From NCBI GenBank assembly GCA_036489755.1, contig DASXFD010000042.1, positions 124,001 through 188,000 of the forward strand: a stretch of DNA of 64,000 nucleotides. The letters are read 5' to 3'. The translations under genes were made by a program, and so were the position numbers. The stretch is from JABFXX01 sp036489755 (GTDB taxonomy: Bacteria; Myxococcota_A; Polyangia; Haliangiales; Haliangiaceae). Each line of letters starts with the position of its first letter. The first letter of the stretch is position 1. The notes under the pieces are model-generated. The model was not told the origin of the DNA. It worked only from the letters and a program-made list of their open reading frames with translations, and did not search any database. Shown piece after piece: positions 37,870 to 48,521 of the stretch.

Positions 37870-40453
37870 TCAGCGCTGGAGCTTGGCGTCGATATCGATT
37901 TCGCCCGACGCGGGCCACTTCAAGGCTTGCACGAACGGTTGATAGTCCTTGAGGCGAAGCTCGACCTGCTTTGCCTCGAGATCGACGCTGTCGATCGTCG
38001 CAGGTGTACGCCCGCGCAGTGTGTTGTCGATGCGTACCTCGGCGCCGTCGGGCTTCGACACGATCACCAGCTTGCCGGTGAGCGCCTTCAAGTCGGCCAT
38101 GAACGGCACGTCGCCGCCGGTCGCCGGCACCGCGAACGTTTCGGTGAACGGTTTGTGATGCGCGAGCTCGACGCGAATCTCGATCGACTTGCCAGCCGCA
38201 ATGTTGGGCACGGCGAGCGGCGTCGTGCCCGCGAGGTGTTGGTTGTCGAAATACACGTCGGCGCCGTGTGGGACCGAGTCGACGTGCATCGTCGCGACGA
38301 CCGGCGCGTCAGGCGATTGCATCGATCGAATGATGAAGAACGTCACGCCCGCCGCGACCGACACGGCGAGCGCACCTGCCGCGCCGACCTTGAGCCACGA
38401 CGGCACGCCGCGCGACATTCGATACTGCGCCGGCAGCTCGTCGGCCTCGAACAACCGGAGCTGTCCCGTCGGCGAGATCGGCGGCTGCTGGTACGGGTAG
38501 AACCCGTTCGGCGCGGCCTGCGGATAACCGACCGGCGCTTGCTGATATTGATACGGCTGGAGATGCGCCGGCAGGTTCGGCACCATCTGCATCGGCGTGC
38601 CCGGCGGAGGCGTCGTCAGCGGACCGCCGGGCTGCATCGGCGCCGGCATCGGCATCGGTACGGGCGCCGGCATCATCGCCTGCGGCGGCATCATCGCCGG
38701 CATCGCCGGCATCATCGGCGCGTTCGGAGCAGGCGGCAGCGGCGCCGGCATCGGCTCGGAGCGTTGCGCGCCGACGATCTGCTGCAGCACGTTCGGCAGG
38801 TTCGGCACGCCCACGCTCGGTGTCTTGCGCGACGGCTTCGGTTTGCGCAGCTCGCTCACCGCGGGCGCGTGAATCTTCGCGGCGAGCGCAGGCGGCGGCA
38901 CGGCGCCGGGTCGTTGCGCGGTCGACCGCTTGCCGGTGAACTCGCGCTGCACCGTCGGGCCGCCGTCGTCGTCGTGCGGCGATGGCTTGCGCGCGCCGGT
39001 GAGCGTCTCCGAATCGTCGAGGTCGTCGTGGTCGAGATCCTCGGTCGGCGGCTCGGGTGCACCGGTGACCATCGTCGCCTCGATGCCGTCGCCGCCGTCG
39101 ATCATGAAGCCCGGGCCGGGCGCGCCGGTCACCATCGTGCGTTCGCCGATGTTGTCGAGCTCGCTGTCGGTGCCGAGGTTGTCGCTGTTCCACGGGCGCG
39201 GCATCGGCGGCGCGACCGGCAAGAGCCCGCTCTCGTCTTCGGGGCGCAGCGGCGCGGGCGAGACCTCGCGCGTCGGCTCGTTGCGATCGCGCGGCTTCGC
39301 GGCCGGCGGGCGCACGGGCTTCGCCGCAGGGATCGGCGGCTTGACGATCGGCGCCGGGCCGGTGATCAGCCGCTTCTTCGGCGCGACCGGCGCGGGCGTG
39401 TCGGGGCGCAGATCTTCGAGCTTGAAGATCATGCTGTTCTCGTCGCGCAGCTCGTCGGGGCTGTGCACGATGTCGTCGACTTTGAGCTCGTGCGTCGCGA
39501 TCGGGCCGTCGCGGACTTCGATCTCGTCGACGATCGGTGTCGGCTCGCCGATGATCTGCTTGATCAGCGCGGACACCTTCGACCCCGTCGAGATCGGCGA
39601 GTACGCGTGCAGGAACCGCTCGAGGTCGGTCGCGAAGTCGGCCGCGCTCTGGTAGCGGTCCTCTTTCTTCGCGGCGAGCGCGTGCATCACGATGCGCTCG
39701 AGCTGCGCCGGAATCCCGCGGCGCAGCGTGGTCGGCGACGCGATGTCCGCGCGCCGCGCCATATCGAGCAGCTTGTGCAGATCCTCTTCGAGATAGAGCA
39801 TCTGCCCGGTGATCATCTCGTAGAGCACGATGCCCGCCGAGAAGATGTCGGAGCGGTAGTCGATCGGATCGCCCCAGGCTTGCTCGGGGCTCATGTAGTA
39901 GTACTTGCCCTTGATCACGCCGACCGCGGTCTGGCGCGCCTTCATCGTCGCCTTCGCGATGCCGAAATCGACGAGCTTGACCTCGCCCGAGTAGCTGATC
40001 AGCACGTTTTGCGGCGACACGTCGCGGTGCACGATCCCGAGTGGCTTGTTGTTGGAGCCTCGCTTCTTGTGCGCGTGATCGAGCGCGCTCGCGACCTCTT
40101 TCGCGATGTACGCGGCCACCTCGAGCGGCATGTCGACGTCGGTCTCCGACGCCTTGCGCAGGATCTTGTAGAGATCCGCGCCGTCGACGTACTCCATCGT
40201 GATGTAAAACACCTCGCCGACGCGGCCGAGGTCGAACGTCTGCGCGATGTTCGCGTGGTTCAGCTGCACCGCGATCTTCGCCTCGTCGACGAGCATCTGG
40301 ATGAACTGCTCGTCCTCCGCGAAGTTCGGGTGGATCATCTTGAGCGCGACGTACTTCTCGAAGCCGGCGATCCCCTTCGTCTTCGCGAGGTGGATCTCGG
40401 CCATGCCGCCGACGGCGATCTGACGAACGAGGCGATAGGGACCGAACTGGCGT

Positions 40454-40461
<8 letters not shown>
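37870..40461 (-). CDS. Transmembrane Ser/Thr protein kinase with PEGA domain
   Basis: 863 residues. Kinase domain 8-285: AVGGMAEIH, Lys41, HRDVSPQNV (145-153), DFG (166-168), YYMSPEQAWG. A long Pro-rich acidic linker with repeated 'MVTGAPxP' units and 'MPAMMPPQAMMPAPVPMPMP' follows, then one membrane helix (VGAAGALAVSVAAGVTFFII, about 725-745) and a PEGA-type extracytoplasmic domain with two repeats (VDSVPHGADVYFDNQHLAG, KLVIVSKPDGAEVRIDNTL). PEGA domains are thought to bind cell wall. Overlaps the upstream gene by 8 bases. Confidence 0.93.
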
Positions 40462-41446
<985 letters not shown>

Positions 41447-41471
41447 GGAACCCCGGATTCCGATGATATCA

Positions 41472-42182
41472 CTATCCTGCAGCAACGCCGAGCAGGCGGC
41501 CGATCAACGCGGTCAGCGCCATCGCGATCGCGCCGCCGATCGTCACGCGCAACGATGCGCGCAGCATGGGCGCACCGCCGAGGTAGCCGCCGAACGCGCC
41601 CGACACCGCCAGCCCGACGAGCGACGCCGTGGGGATCGCGTACAGCGGATGGCTCGGGACGAGCACCAGCGCGGCGATCGGGATCAACGCGAACGTGCTG
41701 AAGCTCGCCGCCGACACCCACGCCGCCTGCAGCGGGCGTGCGCTGTTGTGTGCTTCGATGCCGAGCTCGTCGCGCAGGTGGGCCGCGAGCCCATCGTGCT
41801 TGGTCAGCTGCTTCGCCACTTCCAGCGCGAGGTGGGGCTCGAGCCCGCGCTCGCGGTAGATGCCGGCCAGCTCCTTGAGCTCGCCTTCAGGCGCCTCGGC
41901 GAGCTCGCGTTTCTCGATCGCGATGTCGGCGAGCTCGGCGTCGTGCTGCGAGCCGACCGACACGAACTCGCCGACCGCCATCGACAGCGCGCCCGCGGCG
42001 AGCCCCGCGACGCCCGCGATCATCACCGCGGTCGTCGACGTCTCCGATGCCGCGACGCCCATCATCAAGCTCGACGTCGAGACGATCGCGTCGTTCGAGC
42101 CGAGGACCGCGGCGCGCAGCCAGCCACCCCGCTGGCTGCGATGCAGCTCGTGATGGCGTCGCGGTGGCGAGCGCTTCTTCAT
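41472..42182 (-). CDS. VIT1/CCC1-family iron/manganese transporter
   Basis: 236 residues. RAAVLGSNDAIVSTSSLMMG then VAASETST is the VIT1 first-helix signature; GALSMAVGEFVSVGSQHDAE is the second conserved helix with Met and Glu metal ligands; the cytoplasmic helix has E..E.ELKELAGIYRERG. About five membrane segments. Members move Fe2+ or Mn2+ out of the cytoplasm. It begins right after the receptor gene (TGA-ATG), consistent with iron handling by the cluster. Confidence 0.92.
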   Translation of the reverse strand: MKKRSPPRRHHELHRSQRGGWLRAAVLGSNDAIVSTSSLMMGVAASETSTTAVMIAGVAGLAAGALSMAVGEFVSVGSQHDAELADIAIEKRELAEAPEGELKELAGIYRERGLEPHLALEVAKQLTKHDGLAAHLRDELGIEAHNSARPLQAAWVSAASFSTFALIPIAALVLVPSHPLYAIPTASLVGLAVSGAFGGYLGGAPMLRASLRVTIGGAIAMALTALIGRLLGVAAG

Positions 42183-44483
42183 TCAGTATTGATACATCGC
42201 CGTCAGGAACGCGCGGAAGCCGGCCTCGGGATCCGGCAGGTACTCGAGGTGCGGCTCGTAGTTGAAGAACACGTCGGGGTAGTAATAGTGACCGCCGAGC
42301 GCGTCGTAGACGGTCGCGCGGATCGACAGCTTCTCGATCGGCGAGTACGCGATGCCAGCCGACAGCTCGGCGATCGGCGGCAATTGATCGAGCACGAGGT
42401 CGGTCGCGAGCGTCGTCGTGGTCCCGGGCGTGCCACCGACGCCGTACATCAGATCGCGATACTCGACGAGCCGGTTCGGATCTTCGGTCGACCCCATGAT
42501 CTTGAGGTTCGTCGTCGCAGTCAGGTGGTTCGTGACTAGGTTCCACACCGTGGACAGGTTGAACCAGTTGTTCGGCAGCGACAGGATCTCGCCCTGGTCG
42601 CTCGCGTCGACGTTCATGTACGTGTAGCCGAGCTCGATGCGGTGACCACCTTGAATGTAGAGCGTGCCCAGAAATTCGGCAGACGTGATACCGCGCGTGC
42701 CCGAGTTCACGTACTGGCCTTCTTCGGCTTGGATCAGGTTGCTGAGCACGGTGTAGCTCGCGTCGACGCGGAACGACAGCTCGCGGATCCGGCGATCGCC
42801 CTTCCAGATACGCGCGTTGATCTCGGCCTGCAGCGCGCGCGATCGCTCGACCGTGAGGTTCGGGTTACCCGCGATCTGTACGGCTTGACCGTTCGACACC
42901 GTGTCGTTGAACACCGGCGGCCGGAAGCCCTCGGCGTAGTTCAGCTTCAAGTGCCAGTTCGAGATGAAGTTCCAGACGACCGTGCCGTCGAACGTGAACG
43001 TCGGCGAATACGACAGCGAGCCGAGCACCGCCGGCGCGGCCTGCACGCGAGCGCCGCCGTCGAAGATAAGCTTGTCGTTCGGCCGATACTGCGGGTCGAG
43101 ATATGCGCCGAGCACCGTGCGATCCGCGGGAAACGCGAACGTCAGCGGACAGTCCGGAACCGTCACCAACGACATCGACGACGGATCGTACGTGCGCGGG
43201 CACAACAGCGGCAGCACGCCTAGGTTGTACGGCGCGGTGAACTTCGACAGGTTGTCGGTCGGCTTCCACTCGTGGAACATCTCCGCGCCGTAGAGCAGGC
43301 GCAGCGGCTTGGCGATCTCGACGTCGCCGTCGATCGCACCGCCGACGCGATAGCTCGTCAGGTTCGACGAGAAATCGAGACCGCCCGGGATCGCCGTCGA
43401 CGGCGCCAGCGCCTGCAGCGGATCGAAGTCGCGGACGAACTGGATGCCGTAGACATGCGCGGTGAGCCCGGCCTTGTCATCGGCGAAACGCGTGCGGTAT
43501 TCGAGCACCGCGTAGCGATCGTAGGTGTCCATCCGGTTTTTCGTGGCCGCGCCTTCCGGATCGGCCGGATTCATCGCATTCGCTTGCACCGGCTCGCCTG
43601 GAAGCCCCAACGGCCGATACATCCGGCCGAACGGCGCCGACACGCGCAGCTGCAGCTTGTCGTACGTGACCTTCGCGTCGAGGTTGACGATCATCGACTG
43701 TGGCGAGTTCGAGGCGGTGAGCGGGCCGTACTCGTTCGGCGAGTTCGGCTGCGGCAACGGATCTTGGAACAGGAGCAGCGGCATCTCGAAGCTCGGACCC
43801 TGATACGTCGTCACGCTCGCGTGGCCGAACAGCTTGAGCTTGCCGCTCATCAGATCGGCTTTGCCGGCCATCACGTACGCGCGCGCGTAGTTGTGATCGC
43901 CCGTGCCGTCGCCGACGCTGGCGCCGACCTCGACGCCATCGACGTCCTCGGCGTCTTTGGTGATCACGTTCAATATGCCGAGCAGCGAGTTCGACCCCCA
44001 CAGCACGCCGCCCGGACCGGTGATGAACTCGAGCCGCTTGATCATCTCGAGCGGCTGCGTCTCGTTGGTCGCCGGTACGTTCACGAACGGATCGAACAGC
44101 GACACGCCGTCGTGAAGGAACTGCACGGCTTGAACTTCGCCGCGCACGAGCGGCGTCGGGTAGTTGCCGAAGTAAATCGACGCCGACTGCCAGCCGGGCA
44201 CGGTGTCGATGATCTGCGTGATGTCCTGGAACTGGCGATCTTTGATCTCGTCGGCGGTGATGACCGTGACGATCGCGGGCGCTTCCTGCACCGTCGTCAC
44301 GCCCTTCGCGGCCGACACCACGATGTTCGCGAGATCGATCTGCTCGTCGGCGGCCTCCCCGGCCGATTCGTCGGGGTTGTTCAGGATCAGCTGCGGCACC
44401 TCGACGTCGGTGACCTTCGCTGGCTGCGCGAACGCGGGAGCTGCAGCGGCCATCGCGGCCGATATCACGTACCGCTTCTTCAC
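42183..44483 (-). CDS. TonB-dependent outer-membrane receptor
   Basis: 766 residues. Signal MKKRYVISAAMAAAAPAFAQ; plug domain at about 50-175 with IVVSAAKG, APAIVTVITADEIKDRQFQD, QFLHDGVSLFDPFVNVPA and GPGGVLWGSNSLLGILNVIT; then a 22-strand-type barrel (..NFISNWHLKLNYAEGFRPPV.., ..SLSYSPTFTFDGTVVWN..) ending in Tyr (AMYQY). It imports a ligand using TonB energy; iron chelates are plausible given the adjacent VIT transporter, though siderophore or vitamin uptake cannot be excluded. GTG start overlaps the OmpA stop (GTGA). Confidence 0.93.
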   Translation of the reverse strand: MKKRYVISAAMAAAAPAFAQPAKVTDVEVPQLILNNPDESAGEAADEQIDLANIVVSAAKGVTTVQEAPAIVTVITADEIKDRQFQDITQIIDTVPGWQSASIYFGNYPTPLVRGEVQAVQFLHDGVSLFDPFVNVPATNETQPLEMIKRLEFITGPGGVLWGSNSLLGILNVITKDAEDVDGVEVGASVGDGTGDHNYARAYVMAGKADLMSGKLKLFGHASVTTYQGPSFEMPLLLFQDPLPQPNSPNEYGPLTASNSPQSMIVNLDAKVTYDKLQLRVSAPFGRMYRPLGLPGEPVQANAMNPADPEGAATKNRMDTYDRYAVLEYRTRFADDKAGLTAHVYGIQFVRDFDPLQALAPSTAIPGGLDFSSNLTSYRVGGAIDGDVEIAKPLRLLYGAEMFHEWKPTDNLSKFTAPYNLGVLPLLCPRTYDPSSMSLVTVPDCPLTFAFPADRTVLGAYLDPQYRPNDKLIFDGGARVQAAPAVLGSLSYSPTFTFDGTVVWNFISNWHLKLNYAEGFRPPVFNDTVSNGQAVQIAGNPNLTVERSRALQAEINARIWKGDRRIRELSFRVDASYTVLSNLIQAEEGQYVNSGTRGITSAEFLGTLYIQGGHRIELGYTYMNVDASDQGEILSLPNNWFNLSTVWNLVTNHLTATTNLKIMGSTEDPNRLVEYRDLMYGVGGTPGTTTTLATDLVLDQLPPIAELSAGIAYSPIEKLSIRATVYDALGGHYYYPDVFFNYEPHLEYLPDPEAGFRAFLTAMYQY

Positions 44484-46438
44484 GGCACCCCGCCTTGCTG
44501 GGCCTTGATGAGATCGATGCGGTCGTTGCTCGGATCGGTCGGGTTCGAGCTGCCGAGCGGACGTTCCGAGCCGATGCCGACGGCTTGGATCTGCTGCGGC
44601 GACACGCCGAGCGAGACCATGAAGCTCAGGATCTCTTGCGCGCGGCGCTGCGCGGTCTGCTTGTCCCTCTTCTTTTGCGCGGCGATCACCGCGGCGTTCG
44701 CCGACTTCGTGCCGAGCGCGACGTGCACCTCGACGCGGATCGTCAGCTGACGCGCCTTGATGATCGCCGCGGCCGCTTGCAGCAACTGCTTCGACTGCGC
44801 GGTCAGCTTGCCGTTACGATCGAACGAGATCGGCTGGCCCTTCAGATCGATGCGATCCGGTCGCTCTTCGGGTCCGTTCGTCGCGCGCACGTCGGGGCAA
44901 CCGTCGGCGTCCTCGAAGCCGTTGAACGTCTCCGGATCGTTCGGGCACTTGTCCTTGTCGTCGGGGATGCCGTCGCCGTCGTTGTCCATGTCGGGACAGC
45001 CGTCGTCGTCCTGGAAGCCGTCCTTGTCTTCCGGATCGTTCGGGCACTTGTCGACCGCGTCGGGAATCCCGTCGTTGTCGTTGTCGCGATCCGGGCAGCC
45101 GTCCGCATCCTGGAAGCCGTCTTTGTCTTCCGGATCGTCGGGACACTTGTCTTGCGCGTCGGGGATGCCGTCGCCGTCGTTGTCGGGATCCGGGCAGCCG
45201 TCTTCATCCTGGAAGCCGTCTTTGTCCTCGGGCTCGTCGGGGCACGCGTCGCGCGAATCGGGGATGCCGTCGCCGTCGCGATCGCGAAGATCGCCGGCGC
45301 CCGCACCGATCGGCTGCGGCGCCCACGTGATGCCGATCTGGCCGAGGAACGGCGCGCCGCGATCGCCGCCTTGCTCGGTGCCGACCATGATGTTCGCGGT
45401 GAGATCGGGCGACACGCGGATCATCGCGCCCACCGTGGCGAGCGACGTCAGATCGCCGTGCTTCGCGCCCGGCCAGTAGTCGGCGCTCGTGATCGACGAG
45501 CACGGCGAGCCGTCGTAGCGGGTGCACGTGCCGTAGCTGAGCGAGTCGGGCAGCGGAATGAAGCCCTGCGCTTCGGCGGCGAGCATGAATCGCGGCGCGA
45601 CCTGCCAGACCGCGCCGATGCCGGCGATCGCCTCGGAGCCGATGTCCATGAAGACCTTCGCGTCGTCGGCCGTCGCGGTCGGGTCGAGCCCGTCGTAGGC
45701 CTCGAGCACGGTGCGATGGCGAATCCGCGCCGATAGGTTCGCGACGATGCGCGTCTGCTTGTTCGGATCCGGGCGCCACTCGAACGCGAGCTTCGGCTCG
45801 TACACGAACCCGGCGTCGCCGAGCAGCATGTTCTCGTCGCCGAACGGCAAGAACACCGAGCCGATCGCGGTCAACGCGACGTGCGGATCGCGATACAGCG
45901 CGATCTTGAGCCCGACGTGCACGTCGAGCGGACCGGCGAGGTTGTCGCCGAGATATGCCGACGGATCGTTGGGGCTCGCCGACGGATCGATGTTCGACAG
46001 CGGCCGCAGCGAGATGAGGCCCGTCGACGGCTTCACGACCTGACCGCCGGTGCCGTAGAGGCCGCGCACGCCGTAGCCCGGCCCGACTGCGGTGCGATAG
46101 CCCGCGGCCTCGAAGCCGAATGCGACGCGATCGGTCAGCGTCATGCCGAACGCGAAGTCGAGCGTCGCGACGTAGTTGAGGATGTGATCGCGCGTGGTGT
46201 CGCCGGCCATCGTGCCGATGCCGGGCACCGCGGCGTCGATCGGATCTTCTGCGTAACCGGCGAACAGCTTCAGCGACATGTCGTGGACCGGCATCAGCCG
46301 CGCGCCTTCGATCGCGAACACGCCGTTGACGTCGTACGACGGGCGGAACAGCACCGCGTCGACGCCGCTCGTCGGATCGGCGCGCACCGATGCCGCCGTC
46401 ACGGCGAGGATCGCAAGGCTGCGTGCTACTGGGTGCAC
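44480..46438 (-). CDS. OmpA-family protein with beta-barrel, Asp-rich calcium repeats
   Basis: 652 residues. Signal peptide from GTG 46438 (MHPVARSLAILAVTAASVRA). The N-terminal 380 residues form a predicted transmembrane barrel. Five thrombospondin type 3-like repeats (DRDGDGIPDSRDACPDEPED, DNDGDGIPDAQDKCPDDPED, then three more) bind Ca2+ in such proteins. A C-terminal OmpA domain follows (LTIRVEVHVALGTKSANA and RAQEILSFMVSLGV..), with the last peptidoglycan motif as NDRIDLI. The GTG overlaps the upstream lipoprotein stop by 13 bases. The frame extends to 47494 but that is a shadow. Confidence 0.9.
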   Translation of the reverse strand: MHPVARSLAILAVTAASVRADPTSGVDAVLFRPSYDVNGVFAIEGARLMPVHDMSLKLFAGYAEDPIDAAVPGIGTMAGDTTRDHILNYVATLDFAFGMTLTDRVAFGFEAAGYRTAVGPGYGVRGLYGTGGQVVKPSTGLISLRPLSNIDPSASPNDPSAYLGDNLAGPLDVHVGLKIALYRDPHVALTAIGSVFLPFGDENMLLGDAGFVYEPKLAFEWRPDPNKQTRIVANLSARIRHRTVLEAYDGLDPTATADDAKVFMDIGSEAIAGIGAVWQVAPRFMLAAEAQGFIPLPDSLSYGTCTRYDGSPCSSITSADYWPGAKHGDLTSLATVGAMIRVSPDLTANIMVGTEQGGDRGAPFLGQIGITWAPQPIGAGAGDLRDRDGDGIPDSRDACPDEPEDKDGFQDEDGCPDPDNDGDGIPDAQDKCPDDPEDKDGFQDADGCPDRDNDNDGIPDAVDKCPNDPEDKDGFQDDDGCPDMDNDGDGIPDDKDKCPNDPETFNGFEDADGCPDVRATNGPEERPDRIDLKGQPISFDRNGKLTAQSKQLLQAAAAIIKARQLTIRVEVHVALGTKSANAAVIAAQKKRDKQTAQRRAQEILSFMVSLGVSPQQIQAVGIGSERPLGSSNPTDPSNDRIDLIKAQQGGVP

Positions 46439-47547
46439 GTGGAATTGATGGTGGCGGCGACGGGCCGATAGACCTGGAAGAACACGATGCCAGAGAGCGA
46501 CGCCGCCGCGTGCGACTCCCATTTGCAGTCCGTGGTGTCGGTGATACCGCCCATGCCGCTGTACGCGAGGCCGTCGGCGATCGAGGCGCCGGTGAACAAC
46601 ACGCCGCCGTTGATGCTCGTGGCCGTCGCGCTGCCATCGATGTCCTCGTACGTCGACTCGGTCGTGAAGTAGTAGTCGTCCGCCGGCTCCGCGACGTTGC
46701 TCTTCGTGAACGTCACGCCGCCCTGCGTGGCCATCGCGTCGCCGGTGCACATCGCGTCGCTGGCCACGCACGCGTGCGTGCGGAAGATGCCGGTGTAGAT
46801 GCCGTCGGCGATCGTCGGGCCGCCGGTCGCGGCCCAATTGTTCGTCGTCGTCGAGCTCACGATGTACGCCTCGAAGTTCGAGATCGCCTTGTTCATCTGC
46901 TGCGGCAGCGCGACACCGGTCGTGTTCGTGATGCCGGCCGGGCCGAGTGGCATGCCGGCGTCGTCGACTCCGAGCGCGACGTACGGCGTGCCGGTCAGCG
47001 TGATGTTCGGAACGCGGTAGCGGCCGCAGTCGTCGATGTAGACCGGATCGGTCGCGAGCGGCGCCGTGCCCGTCGGGTTCGCCGCGAACGCGCTCGCATC
47101 GAACGCGAGGATCTGCAGGCCGCACGGGCCCGTCGTCGCGCCGCTGCCGCACTGCGCGCCCGTCGGGTTCGCCCCCTGGAACAGGCTCATGTCCTTGAAG
47201 TCGTAGAGCTGGCCGCAGATCGTCTGCTTGCCCGACGTCGGCGTGGGACACGCGAACGTTGCGGTGCAGCCGCCGCCGGTGCCGTTGCCGACGCACGTCG
47301 TGACGCCGGTGATCGGATCGGTCATCGTCGTGGTCGTCGATGGATCGCACTCGACCGGCGGATACGCCGCCACGCACTGATCGCCTTCGAGCGTCGTGCC
47401 CGAGCCGCACATCGCAGTGCCGACGGTCTCGTCGGCGGGCGCGCATGTCCCGTTGTCGTCGATCGTGCCGGTGCCACACGTGGTGCCCTTGCATCCGCCC
47501 GCGATCACGAACGCGGCGACGAACAAGAGCGGCTTAGAACTGCACAT
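46426..47547 (-). CDS. Predicted lipoprotein (373 aa) of the outer-membrane cluster
   Basis: MCSSKPLLFVAAFVIAGGC gives a lipobox Cys at 19. A Cys-rich N-terminal part (CGTGTIDDNGTCAPADE, CGSGTTLEGDQCVAA) precedes beta-sandwich sequence. A Thr-rich region TTTTMTDPITGVTTC lies at about 76-90. Likely surface-anchored partner of the OmpA or receptor proteins. It overlaps the gene above by 14 bases and the gene below by 13, showing tight coupling. Function unknown. Confidence 0.78.
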   Translation of the reverse strand: MCSSKPLLFVAAFVIAGGCKGTTCGTGTIDDNGTCAPADETVGTAMCGSGTTLEGDQCVAAYPPVECDPSTTTTMTDPITGVTTCVGNGTGGGCTATFACPTPTSGKQTICGQLYDFKDMSLFQGANPTGAQCGSGATTGPCGLQILAFDASAFAANPTGTAPLATDPVYIDDCGRYRVPNITLTGTPYVALGVDDAGMPLGPAGITNTTGVALPQQMNKAISNFEAYIVSSTTTNNWAATGGPTIADGIYTGIFRTHACVASDAMCTGDAMATQGGVTFTKSNVAEPADDYYFTTESTYEDIDGSATATSINGGVLFTGASIADGLAYSGMGGITDTTDCKWESHAAASLSGIVFFQVYRPVAATINSTCTQ

Positions 47548-48469
47548 TGTCGTCCCCGAGGTTGGAGAAGATCGCGAGCTCGGCGCCGAGCAGGTCGGTC
47601 GACGGGGTCGCGAGATCGACGTGCGTCACACCGCGCGTCGGGGTCGTGGGCGTACCGAACATCAAGAGATCACCGCCGGGTGTGGTCTGCGTGTCGGGCT
47701 GCGCGTAGATCGCGTAGCCGTCGAAGCCGACCAGGTTCGGGTCGACGAAGAAGCCCGCGCCGCCGATCGGCGACTGGTTGATCAGGTTGAGACCGTCGAC
47801 CATGCCGTGCGAGACGCCGTTGAGCGGCGACGTCAGCACGCGATCGGTGCCCTCGTAGTAGTTGGGATCGGACTTCCAGTACGCCTGACACGCGGCGAGC
47901 CGGCGCGCGTTCGAATCGGCGTCCATGCACGTCGGCGGTGGGATGCCGTTCGTATCGGTGCAGTCGGCGGCGAGCGCCGGATAATTGCCCGCCGACGCCG
48001 ACGTCACGGCGTGCACGCCGCCCGGGCCGGTGAGCAGCTGGATGTTCGCCATGCGCTGGAACGCGGTCGCCGCGAGCTGGATGTTCTCCGCCGACGCGCC
48101 GGCCGGCGGATTCGTCGGATCGGGAATGCCGGTGTCCTGCTCGACCTTCGCGGCGTACTGCGAGACGTGGATGCCGGGATACGGCACGTGATCGCCGACG
48201 TCGATGAAGCATGGTGACGCCAGATCGACGACGTTGTGGACCTCGAACGTGGTCACCGCGTACAGCGAGCCCGTCGTCATGTCGGGGCTCGTCTGGTACG
48301 CGTACAGCGTGAAGTGCGTCGCCGCGGCGACCTCGCCCGCGCCGGGCGTCGCGCCGACGGAAACTTGCACAGGCATGCCCGGCTGGAAATCGAGCTCGAT
48401 GTTCGAGCCTTGAAATCCGTCGACGCACCCCGCAAACAACGCGAGTAGACTGGTGGCGATTCCGCGCAC
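47534..48469 (-). CDS. Predicted lipoprotein (311 aa), first gene of the outer-membrane cluster
   Basis: Signal MRGIATSLLALFAGC with lipobox at 15. The mature domain is beta-rich (..MPVQVSVGATPGAGEVAAAT..) then helical (..AENIQLAATAFQRMANIQLL..). Predicted surface or periplasmic. GTG start at 48469; TACCAT is 12 bases upstream. Begins an operon of overlapping genes through the TonB-dependent receptor and VIT transporter. No family recognised. Confidence 0.75.
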   Translation of the reverse strand: MRGIATSLLALFAGCVDGFQGSNIELDFQPGMPVQVSVGATPGAGEVAAATHFTLYAYQTSPDMTTGSLYAVTTFEVHNVVDLASPCFIDVGDHVPYPGIHVSQYAAKVEQDTGIPDPTNPPAGASAENIQLAATAFQRMANIQLLTGPGGVHAVTSASAGNYPALAADCTDTNGIPPPTCMDADSNARRLAACQAYWKSDPNYYEGTDRVLTSPLNGVSHGMVDGLNLINQSPIGGAGFFVDPNLVGFDGYAIYAQPDTQTTPGGDLLMFGTPTTPTRGVTHVDLATPSTDLLGAELAIFSNLGDDNVQF

Positions 48470-48521
48470 GTCCCCGCGTGAATGGTAGAGCGAGCGGAGC
48501 CGCCGCGTCTAGATTCACGCG

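Noticed and set aside
41447..41485. TTG start at 41485 for the GHKL ATPase
   Set aside because: It would overlap the VIT gene and add 13 residues before the receiver-like domain; GTG 41446 fits better.
46439..47494. N-terminal extension of the OmpA gene to 47494
   Set aside because: The added sequence is the shadow of the upstream lipoprotein; GTG 46438 gives a proper signal peptide.
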